A stretch of DNA of 11,953 bases, from positions 1 through 11,953 of the forward strand of contig JAUXCI010000050.1 in the NCBI GenBank assembly GCA_030618945.1, given 5' to 3'. Position 1 is the stretch's first letter, and every line of letters starts with the position of its first letter. Below are positions 1 through 8,033 of the stretch, one piece after another. The stretch is from Flavobacteriaceae bacterium (lineage in GTDB: Bacteria > Bacteroidota > Bacteroidia > Flavobacteriales > Flavobacteriaceae). Made by a program: the position numbers and the translations under genes. The notes under the pieces are model-generated. The model searched no databases and was not told where the DNA came from. It worked only from the letters and a program-made list of their open reading frames with translations.

Positions 1-79
1 ACTAATATAATTGCACTCAGTATTTCAAGATCACGAAAAATTTTATGTGTGGTTAAAGAGAAAATTCTACTAATTCCTA

Positions 80-349
80 AAAGTGGTGTATAGGCTGATC
101 TAATTTAACTGGTAGATATAATTCATTTGATAAAGGCATTCGCTTAAACTCGTAGCCCATTCTTCTGATATCTTTTACAATCTAATTTGCAATCGCATAA
201 TGTCTGTTCTTAAATGAGCTAAGTTGACAGTAGTATAAATCAAAGTTTGATACTAACATGATAATAGCCGTACAATGCTCTATTATGCTCAACTTATAGA
301 TGTTTCCAATAAATGCCACTAAATATAAAAAGTGGCATTTATTAGATTT
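80..349 (-). other. Possible decayed coding relic (unrecognised)
   Basis: Reading leftwards from 349, one minus-strand frame runs 55 codons from just after a stop at 350-352 to a TAG at 182-184. The same frame then continues 34 codons to another TAG at 77-79. The composition is protein-like: the part after the first TAG contains DIRRMGYEFKRMPLSNE, and the part before it LYYCQLSSFKNRHYAIAN. I do not recognise the family. A single in-frame TAG splitting a protein-like stretch would fit a pseudogene, but the frame is short enough in AT-rich DNA to be chance. It overlaps the inverted repeat at 308-343 and lies next to an ORF6N relic on the other strand, so decayed mobile DNA is the most economical reading. 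Confidence 0.25.
308..343. terminator. Perfect 13-bp inverted repeat, terminator-like
   Basis: The arms AATAAATGCCACT (308-320) and AGTGGCATTTATT (331-343) are exact reverse complements around a 10-base A/T loop. The GC-containing core (GCCACT/AGTGGC) with an AT-rich stem base gives a hairpin ending in ATTTATT on either strand, and on the + strand a further T-run lies at 347-351. It could be a bidirectional intrinsic terminator, possibly for leftward transcripts from the GH95 gene about 300 bp away. It could equally be a leftover inverted repeat of a mobile element, because the surrounding DNA holds gene relics. The structure is certain; its role is inferred. Confidence 0.4.
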
Positions 350-352
350 TTA

Positions 353-546
353 ATGAAGCTCTTTTCACATAATGAAGCTTTGCGCGAAATGAAATGGAAT
401 GTGCTGATTGGTGTCTAATAATTAATTATGAAAGGAAGCTATCCAACCAGAATAAAAATATAGAGCTTGTTTTTAACTACTTGGATAAATTGATCGACAA
501 GAAAGATAATCCAAAACCCATATCAAAAATGGGTTACAAGAAATAG
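353..546 (+). pseudogene. ORF6N-domain protein, C-terminal relic (frameshifted)
   Basis: From 430 to the TAG at 544-546 the + strand encodes ERKLSNQNKNIELVFNYLDK followed by a Lys/Asp-rich tail ending MGYKK. This resembles the C-terminal end of Bacteroidota ORF6N-domain proteins, where an IELVF-Y-LD-L helix precedes a short basic tail with a [KR]-[IM]-G-[YF] motif; the resemblance is from memory. Upstream, a different frame starts ATG at 353 and ends at a TAA at 416-418. It contains ALREM, like the LREM segment normally found shortly before that helix, which suggests a frameshift between the two pieces. The DNA-binding ORF6N domain itself is absent, so this is a non-functional remnant. ORF6N proteins are typical of phages and integrated elements, so it marks past mobile DNA. 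It sits tail to tail with the GH95 gene. Confidence 0.55.
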
Positions 547-635
547 GCTAGTCGCTTGCAGCCGTATACTGATTTTTTCCTTTCAGAGTGACTACAGTAC
601 TTTGCTTAATAAACAAAACCATATGCAATTGCAGC

Positions 636-3113
636 TTATATCTTAACCATTTTATATCGACTTCCTTTTGTTGTTTGGAATTCAATAGACCCATCTCCCA
701 AGGTTTTGAAATTGACTTTTTCCCCATTTGAACTTAGGGTCATATTCACACCTGCTTCAATACGACAAACTGCTCCGGCTTTGGATAAAAGATCAAGTTC
801 CGTAATGGTTTTGTCCTTCCATTTCATGTTTAACTCAAAACCACCACGGGCACAAACTCCTTCAAAACTACCATCGGTCCATTCATCCGGTAATGCGGGT
901 AAAAGCACTATGCTACCTTCATGTGATTGAATAAGCATCTCCGAAACGGCTGCGGTAAGCCCTAAGGAACCATCAACCTGTAAAGGGGTAAAACACTTGG
1001 CAAACATTGACATATAACATTGTTCTTTCAAGTAACCTTTATAAATTGAATTTGCACGGTTCCCATCCATTAGTCTTGCCCATAAAGCCATCTTCCACGC
1101 GCGTGAAAAGCCCGTTCCACCATCGCCTCGTTGTTCTAAAACGGCCTTAATTGGGTCAACGAGTTCCGGGGTGTTTGCTGCAGAAAGCACATTTCCCGGA
1201 TATAAACCATACATATGGGAAAAATGTCTGTGTTTGTCTTCCAACTGCTCTAGGTCTTCTGCCCATTCTTGCAAAGTGCCATCCTTCCCAACTTGAGAAG
1301 GTACCAATCGGTCTCTTGCTTTTAAAACTTCCAGCGCATATGCTTGATCCTTGACTAATATTTGAGCAGCCTCTGCATAATAACTGAACAGGTCATTTAA
1401 GATCTGCATATCCATGGTGGCCCCCGCTGTTATCGTTGTAAAATAATACATGCCGGTTACCTCATCATAGAAATACTCATACCCAGATCCTTTTGGTGGA
1501 TTTTCAGGTGAGTTTGACGGATTCGTTACCAGCCACTTCCCATTGGGGTGTTCTACAAGAAAATCCATAAAAAAGTCTACTGATCCTTTGATTATCGGAT
1601 ATACTTTTTTCAAAAATTCAAGATCCTGCGTATACAGATAATGCTCCCATATATGCGTAGTTAACCATGCCCCTCCAACTGTAAAAGTACCCCAGGTAGG
1701 TCCATCCATCGGAGCAGCCACACGCCATATATCAGTATTCTGATGGAATACCCATCCTTTTGCTCCATAATGTTCTTTGGCTACATCTGTACCCTGATCA
1801 GTAAGCTCCTCTATCATTTTAAAAAGGGGCTCAGATAATTCAGAAAGGTTGGCCGATTCTACGGCCCAGTAATTCATTTCTGTATTGATATTGGTCGTGT
1901 ATTTGGAATCCCACGATGGATTCATGTCTTTATTCCAAATGCCTTGTAAATTGCTTGGTTGTGTTCCAGGTCGGCTTGAAGATATCAATAAGTATCTGCC
2001 AAATTGATAAGATAATGATGCCATTTGAGGATCCGGCTTAGATTGGATACTTGTCATTCGTTCGTCGGTAGGAAGAAACGAAGTAGGCGTTTCAGGTAAT
2101 TTTAGGTTTACGCGATTAAAAAACTTTTGATAGTCTTGAACACAATTGTCTCTTATTGTTTGATAATTGGTCTTATTCAATTTTTCTAAATCCGTTTTAA
2201 CGCGTAAGTTTTCATCTCCACTTACATCTTTATAATTAATGAAGTTGGTGGCGGCTACAAAATAAATAGTCGCGGTGTTGGCATTTTTTACATGAACTCT
2301 TGTGCCTTTACGTATAATATTTCCACCTTCAGTTTTTACCCGTACGCGAGCTTCATAGCGTAATTTTCCTTCAATGCCCATGTAATCAGCAGATTTACCG
2401 GTGAGCACTAATTCATTTTCTCCTTTTCCATCCATTCTGAAATAATCTGTGGCATAATTAGAATGGGCACTGTTTCTCACGCCTCTTAACTCGGTTTCAA
2501 AACTAATCTTTCCCGGTTCACTGGCTGTTAATCGAACAACAATGGTTTGATCAACTGCAGAAGAAAATACTTCTCGGAGATAACTAACGCCATTTATTTC
2601 ATATTCAACACCCGAGATACCTGTTGACATATCCAACCATCGTTTATAAGCTTGGGCTTCTGCCTCCTTATCGAAAAATAGATGAAGGTTGGCCAAGGAC
2701 TGGTATTTTTGTTGCTCAACCGGATAGCCCATCATATTTCGTCCGAAAAGCTTATGTGCTTCAAGGGGTTTTCCTTCAAATAGGAGTTCCTGAATTTTAG
2801 GAAGTGCCTTATACCCATCTTTAACCACTGTGCTATAAGGACCTCCTGACCAATAGCTGTCTTCATTTAATTGGATCCTTTCCTCTTCAATTCCTCCAAA
2901 GACCATGGCTCCCAACCTGCCATTGCCAACGGGTAACGCATCTTCCCATTCGGCAGCCGGCTCAACGTACCACATTAGGGTGGAAGGGTCAAAAGACTTA
3001 TCGGAGATATGTTCTGCAACTGGGCTTAAATATGTAAAATCCTTTATTGATTGTGTTTCACCATTCTCATTACAAGCAAGCAAGAGCAAACAGAAAAAAA
3101 GAAGGATCCTCAT
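636..3113 (-). CDS. Glycoside hydrolase family 95, alpha-L-fucosidase-type lipoprotein
   Basis: This 825-residue exported enzyme probably releases terminal L-fucose (or alpha-L-galactose, also known in GH95) from glycans. The N-terminus is a lipoprotein signal: a hydrophobic run ending in lipobox LLAC with the lipidated Cys at residue 14, followed by acidic NENGE. The GH95 N-terminal beta-domain begins near residue 47 with WYVEPAAEWEDALPVGNGRLG and QLNEDSYWSGGP. The (alpha/alpha)6 catalytic core carries TTNINTEMNYW (N408, N410), SPEN (E537), HRHFSHMYGLYPG (629-640) and VDG (D714). These match the Asn pair, general acid and Asp known from bifidobacterial AfcA. The last motif reads QVDGSLG where most members I know have QIDGNFG, so an altered subsite is possible. 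Length is normal for the family and the ATG start gives a clean signal peptide. It lies 49 bp downstream of the DPP IV gene and is probably co-transcribed with it. No SusC/SusD pair is present. Confidence 0.92.
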   Translation of the reverse strand: MRILLFFCLLLLACNENGETQSIKDFTYLSPVAEHISDKSFDPSTLMWYVEPAAEWEDALPVGNGRLGAMVFGGIEEERIQLNEDSYWSGGPYSTVVKDGYKALPKIQELLFEGKPLEAHKLFGRNMMGYPVEQQKYQSLANLHLFFDKEAEAQAYKRWLDMSTGISGVEYEINGVSYLREVFSSAVDQTIVVRLTASEPGKISFETELRGVRNSAHSNYATDYFRMDGKGENELVLTGKSADYMGIEGKLRYEARVRVKTEGGNIIRKGTRVHVKNANTATIYFVAATNFINYKDVSGDENLRVKTDLEKLNKTNYQTIRDNCVQDYQKFFNRVNLKLPETPTSFLPTDERMTSIQSKPDPQMASLSYQFGRYLLISSSRPGTQPSNLQGIWNKDMNPSWDSKYTTNINTEMNYWAVESANLSELSEPLFKMIEELTDQGTDVAKEHYGAKGWVFHQNTDIWRVAAPMDGPTWGTFTVGGAWLTTHIWEHYLYTQDLEFLKKVYPIIKGSVDFFMDFLVEHPNGKWLVTNPSNSPENPPKGSGYEYFYDEVTGMYYFTTITAGATMDMQILNDLFSYYAEAAQILVKDQAYALEVLKARDRLVPSQVGKDGTLQEWAEDLEQLEDKHRHFSHMYGLYPGNVLSAANTPELVDPIKAVLEQRGDGGTGFSRAWKMALWARLMDGNRANSIYKGYLKEQCYMSMFAKCFTPLQVDGSLGLTAAVSEMLIQSHEGSIVLLPALPDEWTDGSFEGVCARGGFELNMKWKDKTITELDLLSKAGAVCRIEAGVNMTLSSNGEKVNFKTLGDGSIEFQTTKGSRYKMVKI

Positions 3114-3162
3114 TTGGATTGATTTTTATTTAAACAATAAATTATTACACTTAATTTCAGCA

Positions 3163-5415
3163 TTACTCCTCTCCATCAATCTCAAATACTCTTTTCCAAT
3201 ACCTCGCCATTGTTTCTCTGAGATGTAAGGATGTGTTTTCACGCTCATAAATACCATGAGCCCTCATTGGGTACGACATCATATCAAACATCTTATTGTA
3301 TTTAACAAGCTCATTTGCCAGGCGTTCAAAACTTTGATAATGCACGTTATCGTCCGCTGTGCCATGTATAATCATAAGGTTTCCCTCTAAATCTTTTGCA
3401 TGACTGATAGGTGATCCGGCAATATAATTGGCTTCATTTTCTTCTAATAAACCCATATATCGTTCCTGATAAATATTGTCATAAAGTCTTTGGTCAGCCA
3501 CAAATGAAACAGCCAGTCCTGACTTATAAATTTCAGGATACCTAAACAAACAATTCATGGTCATTTGGCCACCTCCACTCCAGCCCCATAGACCCACTCT
3601 GTTTGTATCAATAAAGTCGTATTTCTTAAATAATTCCACAGCAGCTGCGGCTTGATCATGGGCCGCTAAAATTCCAATTTGACCATATATGGACTTTCTC
3701 CAATCTCTCCCTCTGGGGGTACGTGTGCCTCTGTTATCAATACTGGCTATAACATATCCTTCCTGTGCCAGAAACTGATGCCAAAGCGCTCTCCTTTGCC
3801 AAGCATCTTGAACCGTGGAGCCCGCCGGCTCACCATATAAATAAAATATGATGGGATATTTCTTAGTGGCATCAAAATTTGGAGGTCTTATCATCCATGC
3901 ATCTAAAACCACATCCCCAATATCCAATTTGATAAATTCTTTTTGGCCCAACCCTAAAGCCGTTACCTTTTCTAAGAGTTCCTTATTGTCTTCCAAAACC
4001 CTAATCGTTTTGTGACTTTGAAGGTTGATCAGATCTATTATTCTTGGTGTTTTTGTATTCTGAAAAGTGTGAATGGCATATTTGGCATCGGCTGATATCT
4101 GATATGAATGTTGGCCAGGCTGGTCGTGTGGGCTAACCCGCTCAGGAGCCGTACTGCCATCAATTTTACTGCGGTATAAATAACGTTGGGTAAAGTTCTC
4201 AGGGGAAGCAATATAATATACATAGCCACTTTTAGGATCAATACAGTTAATTCTTACCACATCAATATTGCCATTGGTGATGGTCGTAAAATCCTTCCCA
4301 TCTCTTGAAACTTTATACAAGTGTAACCAGCCGTCCTTTTCGCTTGTCCAGGTAAAGTATTGCTCATCTTCCAACCACATAATATTATCATGAATGTCTA
4401 AAAAGGCTTCATCCTTGTCAACAAAAATATTTTTAAGGGCCATGGTTTGTGTATCACCCACCCATACCGTATTTGCATTTTGCTTTCTATTCAATTGCTG
4501 TATCATTACCTCACTTGAATTTGGAATAAAATCCATCCTTGCCAAATAGTTATTTGCCGGATCTCCCGGAACATCAAACCATTTGGTTTCACCACCGGCG
4601 GAATTTACTACACCCACCTTAACGGATGAATTATTGGTACCAACCTTTGGATAAGGAATAGGAATAATTGTTGCATAAATAGAATCAAGGTTATTGATCA
4701 TAAAAAATGTTCCTATATCTTTTGTGTCAGATTGCCAGTAGGCTATTTGCGTCCCGTCTGGGCTCCATCTAAATCCGTCTCTACAACCTAACTCCTCTTC
4801 ATATACCCAATCAAATGTTCCGTTGACAATGGAGTCACTACCATCGGAGGTTATTTGTTCAATAGCCCCCGAATTTATGTCTTCAACATAAATATTATTC
4901 TTGCTTACAAAGCCAAGCCTTGTTGCGTCAGGTGAAAACTTAGCGAACATCATGGTTGTCCGTTCAACTGATTTACCTAATTGCCTAAGCTTGCCGGATG
5001 CAATGTCAAGTACCCAATAGTCTCCTCTGGTATTACGACGCCATACCCTGCGAGTATTTGTAAATACCAATAATTTAGAATTATCAACCGACCATTCATA
5101 ATTATAAATCTCAAGTGGTTTTGTTTCGCCTTCCGGGATCAATTTTTCTGCTGAAACCAGTATGGATCTTTTACTTGATTTTGCTTCGTATCTGATAATG
5201 TCTACCCCACCAACTTCCTTGTTGTCTTCAAGCGTTGAATAGCCTTTATTGTCTTCCATCCATCTTACAGGACCATAGCCTTTAGAATTATAAGTTCCGT
5301 TTTTGTAGATATCGGCTAATTGCAAGCTTTCCTGTCCGAAGGCTATAGCCGATACAAGAAAAAATAATTGGGTTAAAACGATCGGGGTTCTTAGGATACT
5401 TTTACTGTTCATCAT
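3163..5415 (-). CDS. Dipeptidyl peptidase IV, family S9B serine peptidase
   Basis: This secreted or periplasmic serine peptidase probably removes N-terminal X-Pro or X-Ala dipeptides. The start at 5415 is an ATG (750 residues); an in-frame TTG at 5416-5418 extends it by one residue but is less likely. A hydrophobic signal peptide ends near AFGQE (about residues 10-28). The N-terminal beta-propeller (about 90-480) contains DWVYEEEL, whose Glu pair (around 206-208) corresponds to the Glu residues that hold the substrate amino terminus in DPP IV; this favours a true dipeptidyl peptidase over an oligopeptidase. The C-terminal alpha/beta-hydrolase domain has Ser613 in GWSGGG (GWSYGG in the mammalian enzyme), Asp688 in GTADDNVHY and His720 in RAHGIY. 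YGEP near 527-530 occupies the oxyanion-Tyr region, where YGGP or YAGP is commoner. A good promoter lies about 130 bp upstream, and the GH95 gene follows after 49 bp. Confidence 0.93.
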   Translation of the reverse strand: MMNSKSILRTPIVLTQLFFLVSAIAFGQESLQLADIYKNGTYNSKGYGPVRWMEDNKGYSTLEDNKEVGGVDIIRYEAKSSKRSILVSAEKLIPEGETKPLEIYNYEWSVDNSKLLVFTNTRRVWRRNTRGDYWVLDIASGKLRQLGKSVERTTMMFAKFSPDATRLGFVSKNNIYVEDINSGAIEQITSDGSDSIVNGTFDWVYEEELGCRDGFRWSPDGTQIAYWQSDTKDIGTFFMINNLDSIYATIIPIPYPKVGTNNSSVKVGVVNSAGGETKWFDVPGDPANNYLARMDFIPNSSEVMIQQLNRKQNANTVWVGDTQTMALKNIFVDKDEAFLDIHDNIMWLEDEQYFTWTSEKDGWLHLYKVSRDGKDFTTITNGNIDVVRINCIDPKSGYVYYIASPENFTQRYLYRSKIDGSTAPERVSPHDQPGQHSYQISADAKYAIHTFQNTKTPRIIDLINLQSHKTIRVLEDNKELLEKVTALGLGQKEFIKLDIGDVVLDAWMIRPPNFDATKKYPIIFYLYGEPAGSTVQDAWQRRALWHQFLAQEGYVIASIDNRGTRTPRGRDWRKSIYGQIGILAAHDQAAAAVELFKKYDFIDTNRVGLWGWSGGGQMTMNCLFRYPEIYKSGLAVSFVADQRLYDNIYQERYMGLLEENEANYIAGSPISHAKDLEGNLMIIHGTADDNVHYQSFERLANELVKYNKMFDMMSYPMRAHGIYERENTSLHLRETMARYWKRVFEIDGEE

Positions 5416-5757
5416 CAAATTAATTTTTGTGGTTATGGATAGTTTGTTGCGATATTGTATTTTTTTGGATAAGTTTCTAAATTACAACTTTTCCTTGTAT
5501 CAATGATAAAGCCAAGAGAGAGCAACTTACAAGAGTGAATTGATCAAAGATATAAATTGAGTATTCATATTTCAATAGTAATAAAGAGTAAAAACTTATG
5601 CGTAAATTACAGTAGAATTATTGGCCGGAGCGGTTAATTTAATTACAACCGGAAGAAATAATTACATAAAAGATAATGTTTCCAAGTGAGTAAATTAGAA
5701 TTAACATCACGAATACATAAAACAATAGCAAAGGGATGAGCAAAAAAAATTGAACAC
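5416..5757. other. Intergenic spacer between DUF5916 and DPP IV genes
   Basis: This 342-bp spacer has no credible gene on either strand. Its recognisable content is the promoter at 5545-5575 and the long leader of the DPP IV gene. Just after the DUF5916 stop codon the minus strand carries an eight-T run (5743-5750), but I find no strong stem in front of it, so it is at most a weak terminator. No riboswitch-like or T-box-like pattern was recognised in the leader. Confidence 0.5.
5545..5575 (-). promoter_or_regulatory. Bacteroidota-type sigma-A promoter for DPP IV-GH95
   Basis: On the minus strand the element TATCTTTG (5545-5552) is an exact match to the Bacteroidota -7 consensus TAnnTTTG. A TTG (5573-5575) lies 20 bases upstream, within the usual spacing for the -33 element. 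Transcription would start near 5540, leaving a leader of about 125 bases before the DPP IV ATG at 5415. The site is in the 342-bp gap behind the DUF5916 gene, which suggests that DPP IV and GH95 form a separate transcription unit. The match is seen directly; activity is inferred. Confidence 0.6.
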
Positions 5758-7953
5758 TTAAATATTTATCCAATAAGTAAATTTAACAATCAATGTCTTG
5801 GTTCCTGGGGCGAAAGGTGTTGTTTTATAATTGTCATTGTACACCACATATAAGTCAGAAAGTGGTTTAAACCTCCACTGTAACCTTGAATTGATACTAA
5901 AATCTTCATCCTGACTGTTAAACTGTACAAAAGTTGACCAAAAGAGATTTTTAGTGAAGGTAAATTCAAACTTAGGGCCAACAAACCAAATGGTTTCTGT
6001 TGGATAAGGATCGGGAAGGTCAATATAATTATAACTTGATCTTAAAGATGCTGTAAAAAAAGGTTGCACCCTTATATTAAAATCACTCGTAAAGGAGTAT
6101 TTATAACCATTAAAAAACTGACCTACGTCTGTTCGTGCAGTAAAAGAGAAAGCTTTTCTTCTGTCTGATTCATAAGTAAAATCCAATTTACTATAGTTGT
6201 AATCGCTGAAAGCGGGTAAAGGTTCACCGTCTTCTGATCCTGTGGGATCAAAATCTTCCAATAAATATGTGTAGCGATGGTTAAGGGCTACTTCAATGCT
6301 GCTTTGATTACGAAACTGGATTAGATATTCGAGGTCAACCATACCGTCAGTATACTTAAAATCGAGTTCAGGGCTCCAGGTAGAAGAACTTCGTAATTCA
6401 ATGGTATTTGTGTTAATTTTCGAATCTGTTGGATAAAAGGTTCTGGTTGCCACCGGATCAAGGGTCAATATGTCATTACGCCTGATATATCCTAAATCGG
6501 CTTGAAAATCTTCTCCTACATATCTGCTTCCCAGGTTAAACTTCCAGTCTCTGGTATTATATTCCAGAAAACCACCTGAAGAAAAATCCTTGTCTCCTGC
6601 TTCAGGGGTAAAGGACTTATGCAGATAATATTTCCCTTCCCATTTATTATCCTCGCTTCTCAGGTTAAAATCCAGGCCAATTACACGATTGAATTCTTCA
6701 GCCTCTTCAACAAAATCAGCCCCGTTTGTAACCTGTCGATTGGCAAATATAAACCCAATATTAGATCTGCTGAACACCTTTTGTTGCAAAGCCACAACCA
6801 GATTATTATTAGTGGGAATTTCGTTTTCAGCATCTTCAGCCGTCTGAACATCTAAAACGCCGATACGTAAATTGTTATTTATTTTACCACTTAATCTTGC
6901 ACCAGCAATTATAGGATTCTCTATTGTATTATCGTCCAGATCTTTGGCGATACCAATTCGTCTGGAAAAGAAAGGGTTTGCATCTTCAATGCTTCCAAAA
7001 TCTGAAAATAAATCAGCATTATCGATAAAGAACTGTCTTTTTTCAGGTAGAAAGACTTCAAAACGGGTCAGGTTGATCACTAATTCATCTACCTCAACTT
7101 GTGAAAAATCTGGATTTATAGTTAAATCAAGGTTCATACTGTTGCCCAAAGGAACCTTTGCATCACCTCCAATAGAAAAATTGGTATCGGTATCATTGGC
7201 ATCAAAATCTTTTGATATGTTAGTTGAAACATATGGAATCAGGGCGAAGGGCGTTTTGACCTTGTCTAAAGGTTTTTCAAAAATCATTTGTCCCATAAAG
7301 GCGAGGTTGGTAATATGCTGATTCTGGGGAATATTTGCCCATGAACTCCACTCATTTGATTGCGTATCAAACCTATAAGAATTAAACCGCCATACAGTTT
7401 CTTTGTCCCTGAATTTAAACGATGATAAGGGAATCTTCATTTCAGCGATATAATAATCCGTGTGGACTTTGGAAGTATTTTCCCATTTTACGTCCCAAGT
7501 GGACCTAAAGTCACTGAATTCAGCACCTCCTCCTGAGATAAGCGCTTCCCTCTGCACACCTTCAGGGTTTGTTCCGAAAAAAAAGGCGTTGCTTCCGTCC
7601 TTGTATGTATCAAATAACAAACTTATATTGTCATTTCCACGTGCCGAAAAATCTCTTCTTAAAGACGGAACTATATAGTCATCTCCTTCTGCAAATACGA
7701 TGATACCCACATAAAGATACTTGGCATCATATAACATTTTGATCTCGGTTTGAGAGGTGCTTAGCGCCGTATCTGTTGGGAAGTATTGCCAAAAATCCTT
7801 AGCTGGATCTACTTGACTCCATACGGATTCATTTAAGGCTCCGTCTAATTCTATCTCCTGATCGATCCATTTTACATGAACCTTCTTATCTTGAGCAAAA
7901 ATTGCTCCTGCCAAAAGCAAAATAATGAGAAAAATGAATCGGTTTTTCTTCAT
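5758..7953 (-). CDS. DUF5916 outer-membrane protein with CBM9-like domain
   Basis: This 731-residue protein has a signal peptide (basic MKKNR, a hydrophobic run, probable cleavage after GAIFA at residue 20). Residues about 25-225 resemble the carbohydrate-binding module 9-like fold: IELDGALNESVW near the start, a KYLYVGI strand and RRDFSARGNDNISLLFDTY. The remainder matches the DUF5916 region, with VEVDELVINLTRFEVFLPEKR and FFSRRIG followed by many alternating aromatic/polar strands, as expected of an outer-membrane beta-barrel. Function is unestablished. Members are common in Bacteroidota, often near peptidases, and a role in surface binding or transport is a guess. The chain length is typical and I see no break. 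It follows the M1 gene by 80 bp and may be co-transcribed. A TACATTTA sequence shortly upstream is only an imperfect -7 match, and no good -33 accompanies it. Confidence 0.85.
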   Translation of the reverse strand: MKKNRFIFLIILLLAGAIFAQDKKVHVKWIDQEIELDGALNESVWSQVDPAKDFWQYFPTDTALSTSQTEIKMLYDAKYLYVGIIVFAEGDDYIVPSLRRDFSARGNDNISLLFDTYKDGSNAFFFGTNPEGVQREALISGGGAEFSDFRSTWDVKWENTSKVHTDYYIAEMKIPLSSFKFRDKETVWRFNSYRFDTQSNEWSSWANIPQNQHITNLAFMGQMIFEKPLDKVKTPFALIPYVSTNISKDFDANDTDTNFSIGGDAKVPLGNSMNLDLTINPDFSQVEVDELVINLTRFEVFLPEKRQFFIDNADLFSDFGSIEDANPFFSRRIGIAKDLDDNTIENPIIAGARLSGKINNNLRIGVLDVQTAEDAENEIPTNNNLVVALQQKVFSRSNIGFIFANRQVTNGADFVEEAEEFNRVIGLDFNLRSEDNKWEGKYYLHKSFTPEAGDKDFSSGGFLEYNTRDWKFNLGSRYVGEDFQADLGYIRRNDILTLDPVATRTFYPTDSKINTNTIELRSSSTWSPELDFKYTDGMVDLEYLIQFRNQSSIEVALNHRYTYLLEDFDPTGSEDGEPLPAFSDYNYSKLDFTYESDRRKAFSFTARTDVGQFFNGYKYSFTSDFNIRVQPFFTASLRSSYNYIDLPDPYPTETIWFVGPKFEFTFTKNLFWSTFVQFNSQDEDFSINSRLQWRFKPLSDLYVVYNDNYKTTPFAPGTKTLIVKFTYWINI

Positions 7954-8033
7954 AAGAAGATGAATAACACCTTAAATGTATAAAACAAAATGCAGATTTC
8001 TATATAAACATTAGCCGAGTAGGCTTTAGGCAA

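Larger units (their letters stand above)
1..635. other. Gene-free left flank with mobile-element debris
   Basis: No intact gene is visible on either strand. The stretch holds the ORF6N relic, the 13-bp inverted repeat and the possible minus-strand relic described separately. A 10-bp direct repeat TAATGAAGCT also occurs at 351-360 and 370-379. Between 547 and 635, downstream of the GH95 stop codon, I see no T-tract-backed hairpin, only the short palindrome GCAATTGC around 625-632. I see no tRNA or integrase that would define an insertion boundary. Confidence 0.5.

Noticed and set aside
2905..3228. 107-codon open frame on the + strand
   Set aside because: It overlaps the start of GH95 and the end of DPP IV on the opposite strand and its translation looks non-protein-like.
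5416..5418. TTG start for DPP IV
   Set aside because: It adds only one residue before ATG codons at 5413-5415 and 5410-5412, which are the more likely starts.
5743..5757. Intrinsic terminator after DUF5916
   Set aside because: There is an eight-T run on the minus strand but no stable stem ahead of it.
6872..7321. 149-codon open frame on the + strand
   Set aside because: It lies wholly antisense inside the DUF5916 gene, whose translation is clearly the real one.
636..7953. Polysaccharide utilisation locus
   Set aside because: Only one glycoside hydrolase is present and there is no SusC/SusD pair, sulfatase or sensor-regulator in the window.
7990..8033. Terminator between the M1 and DUF5916 genes
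   Set aside because: The only stem is four base pairs (AGCC/GGCT) with no T-tract after it, so read-through is as likely.
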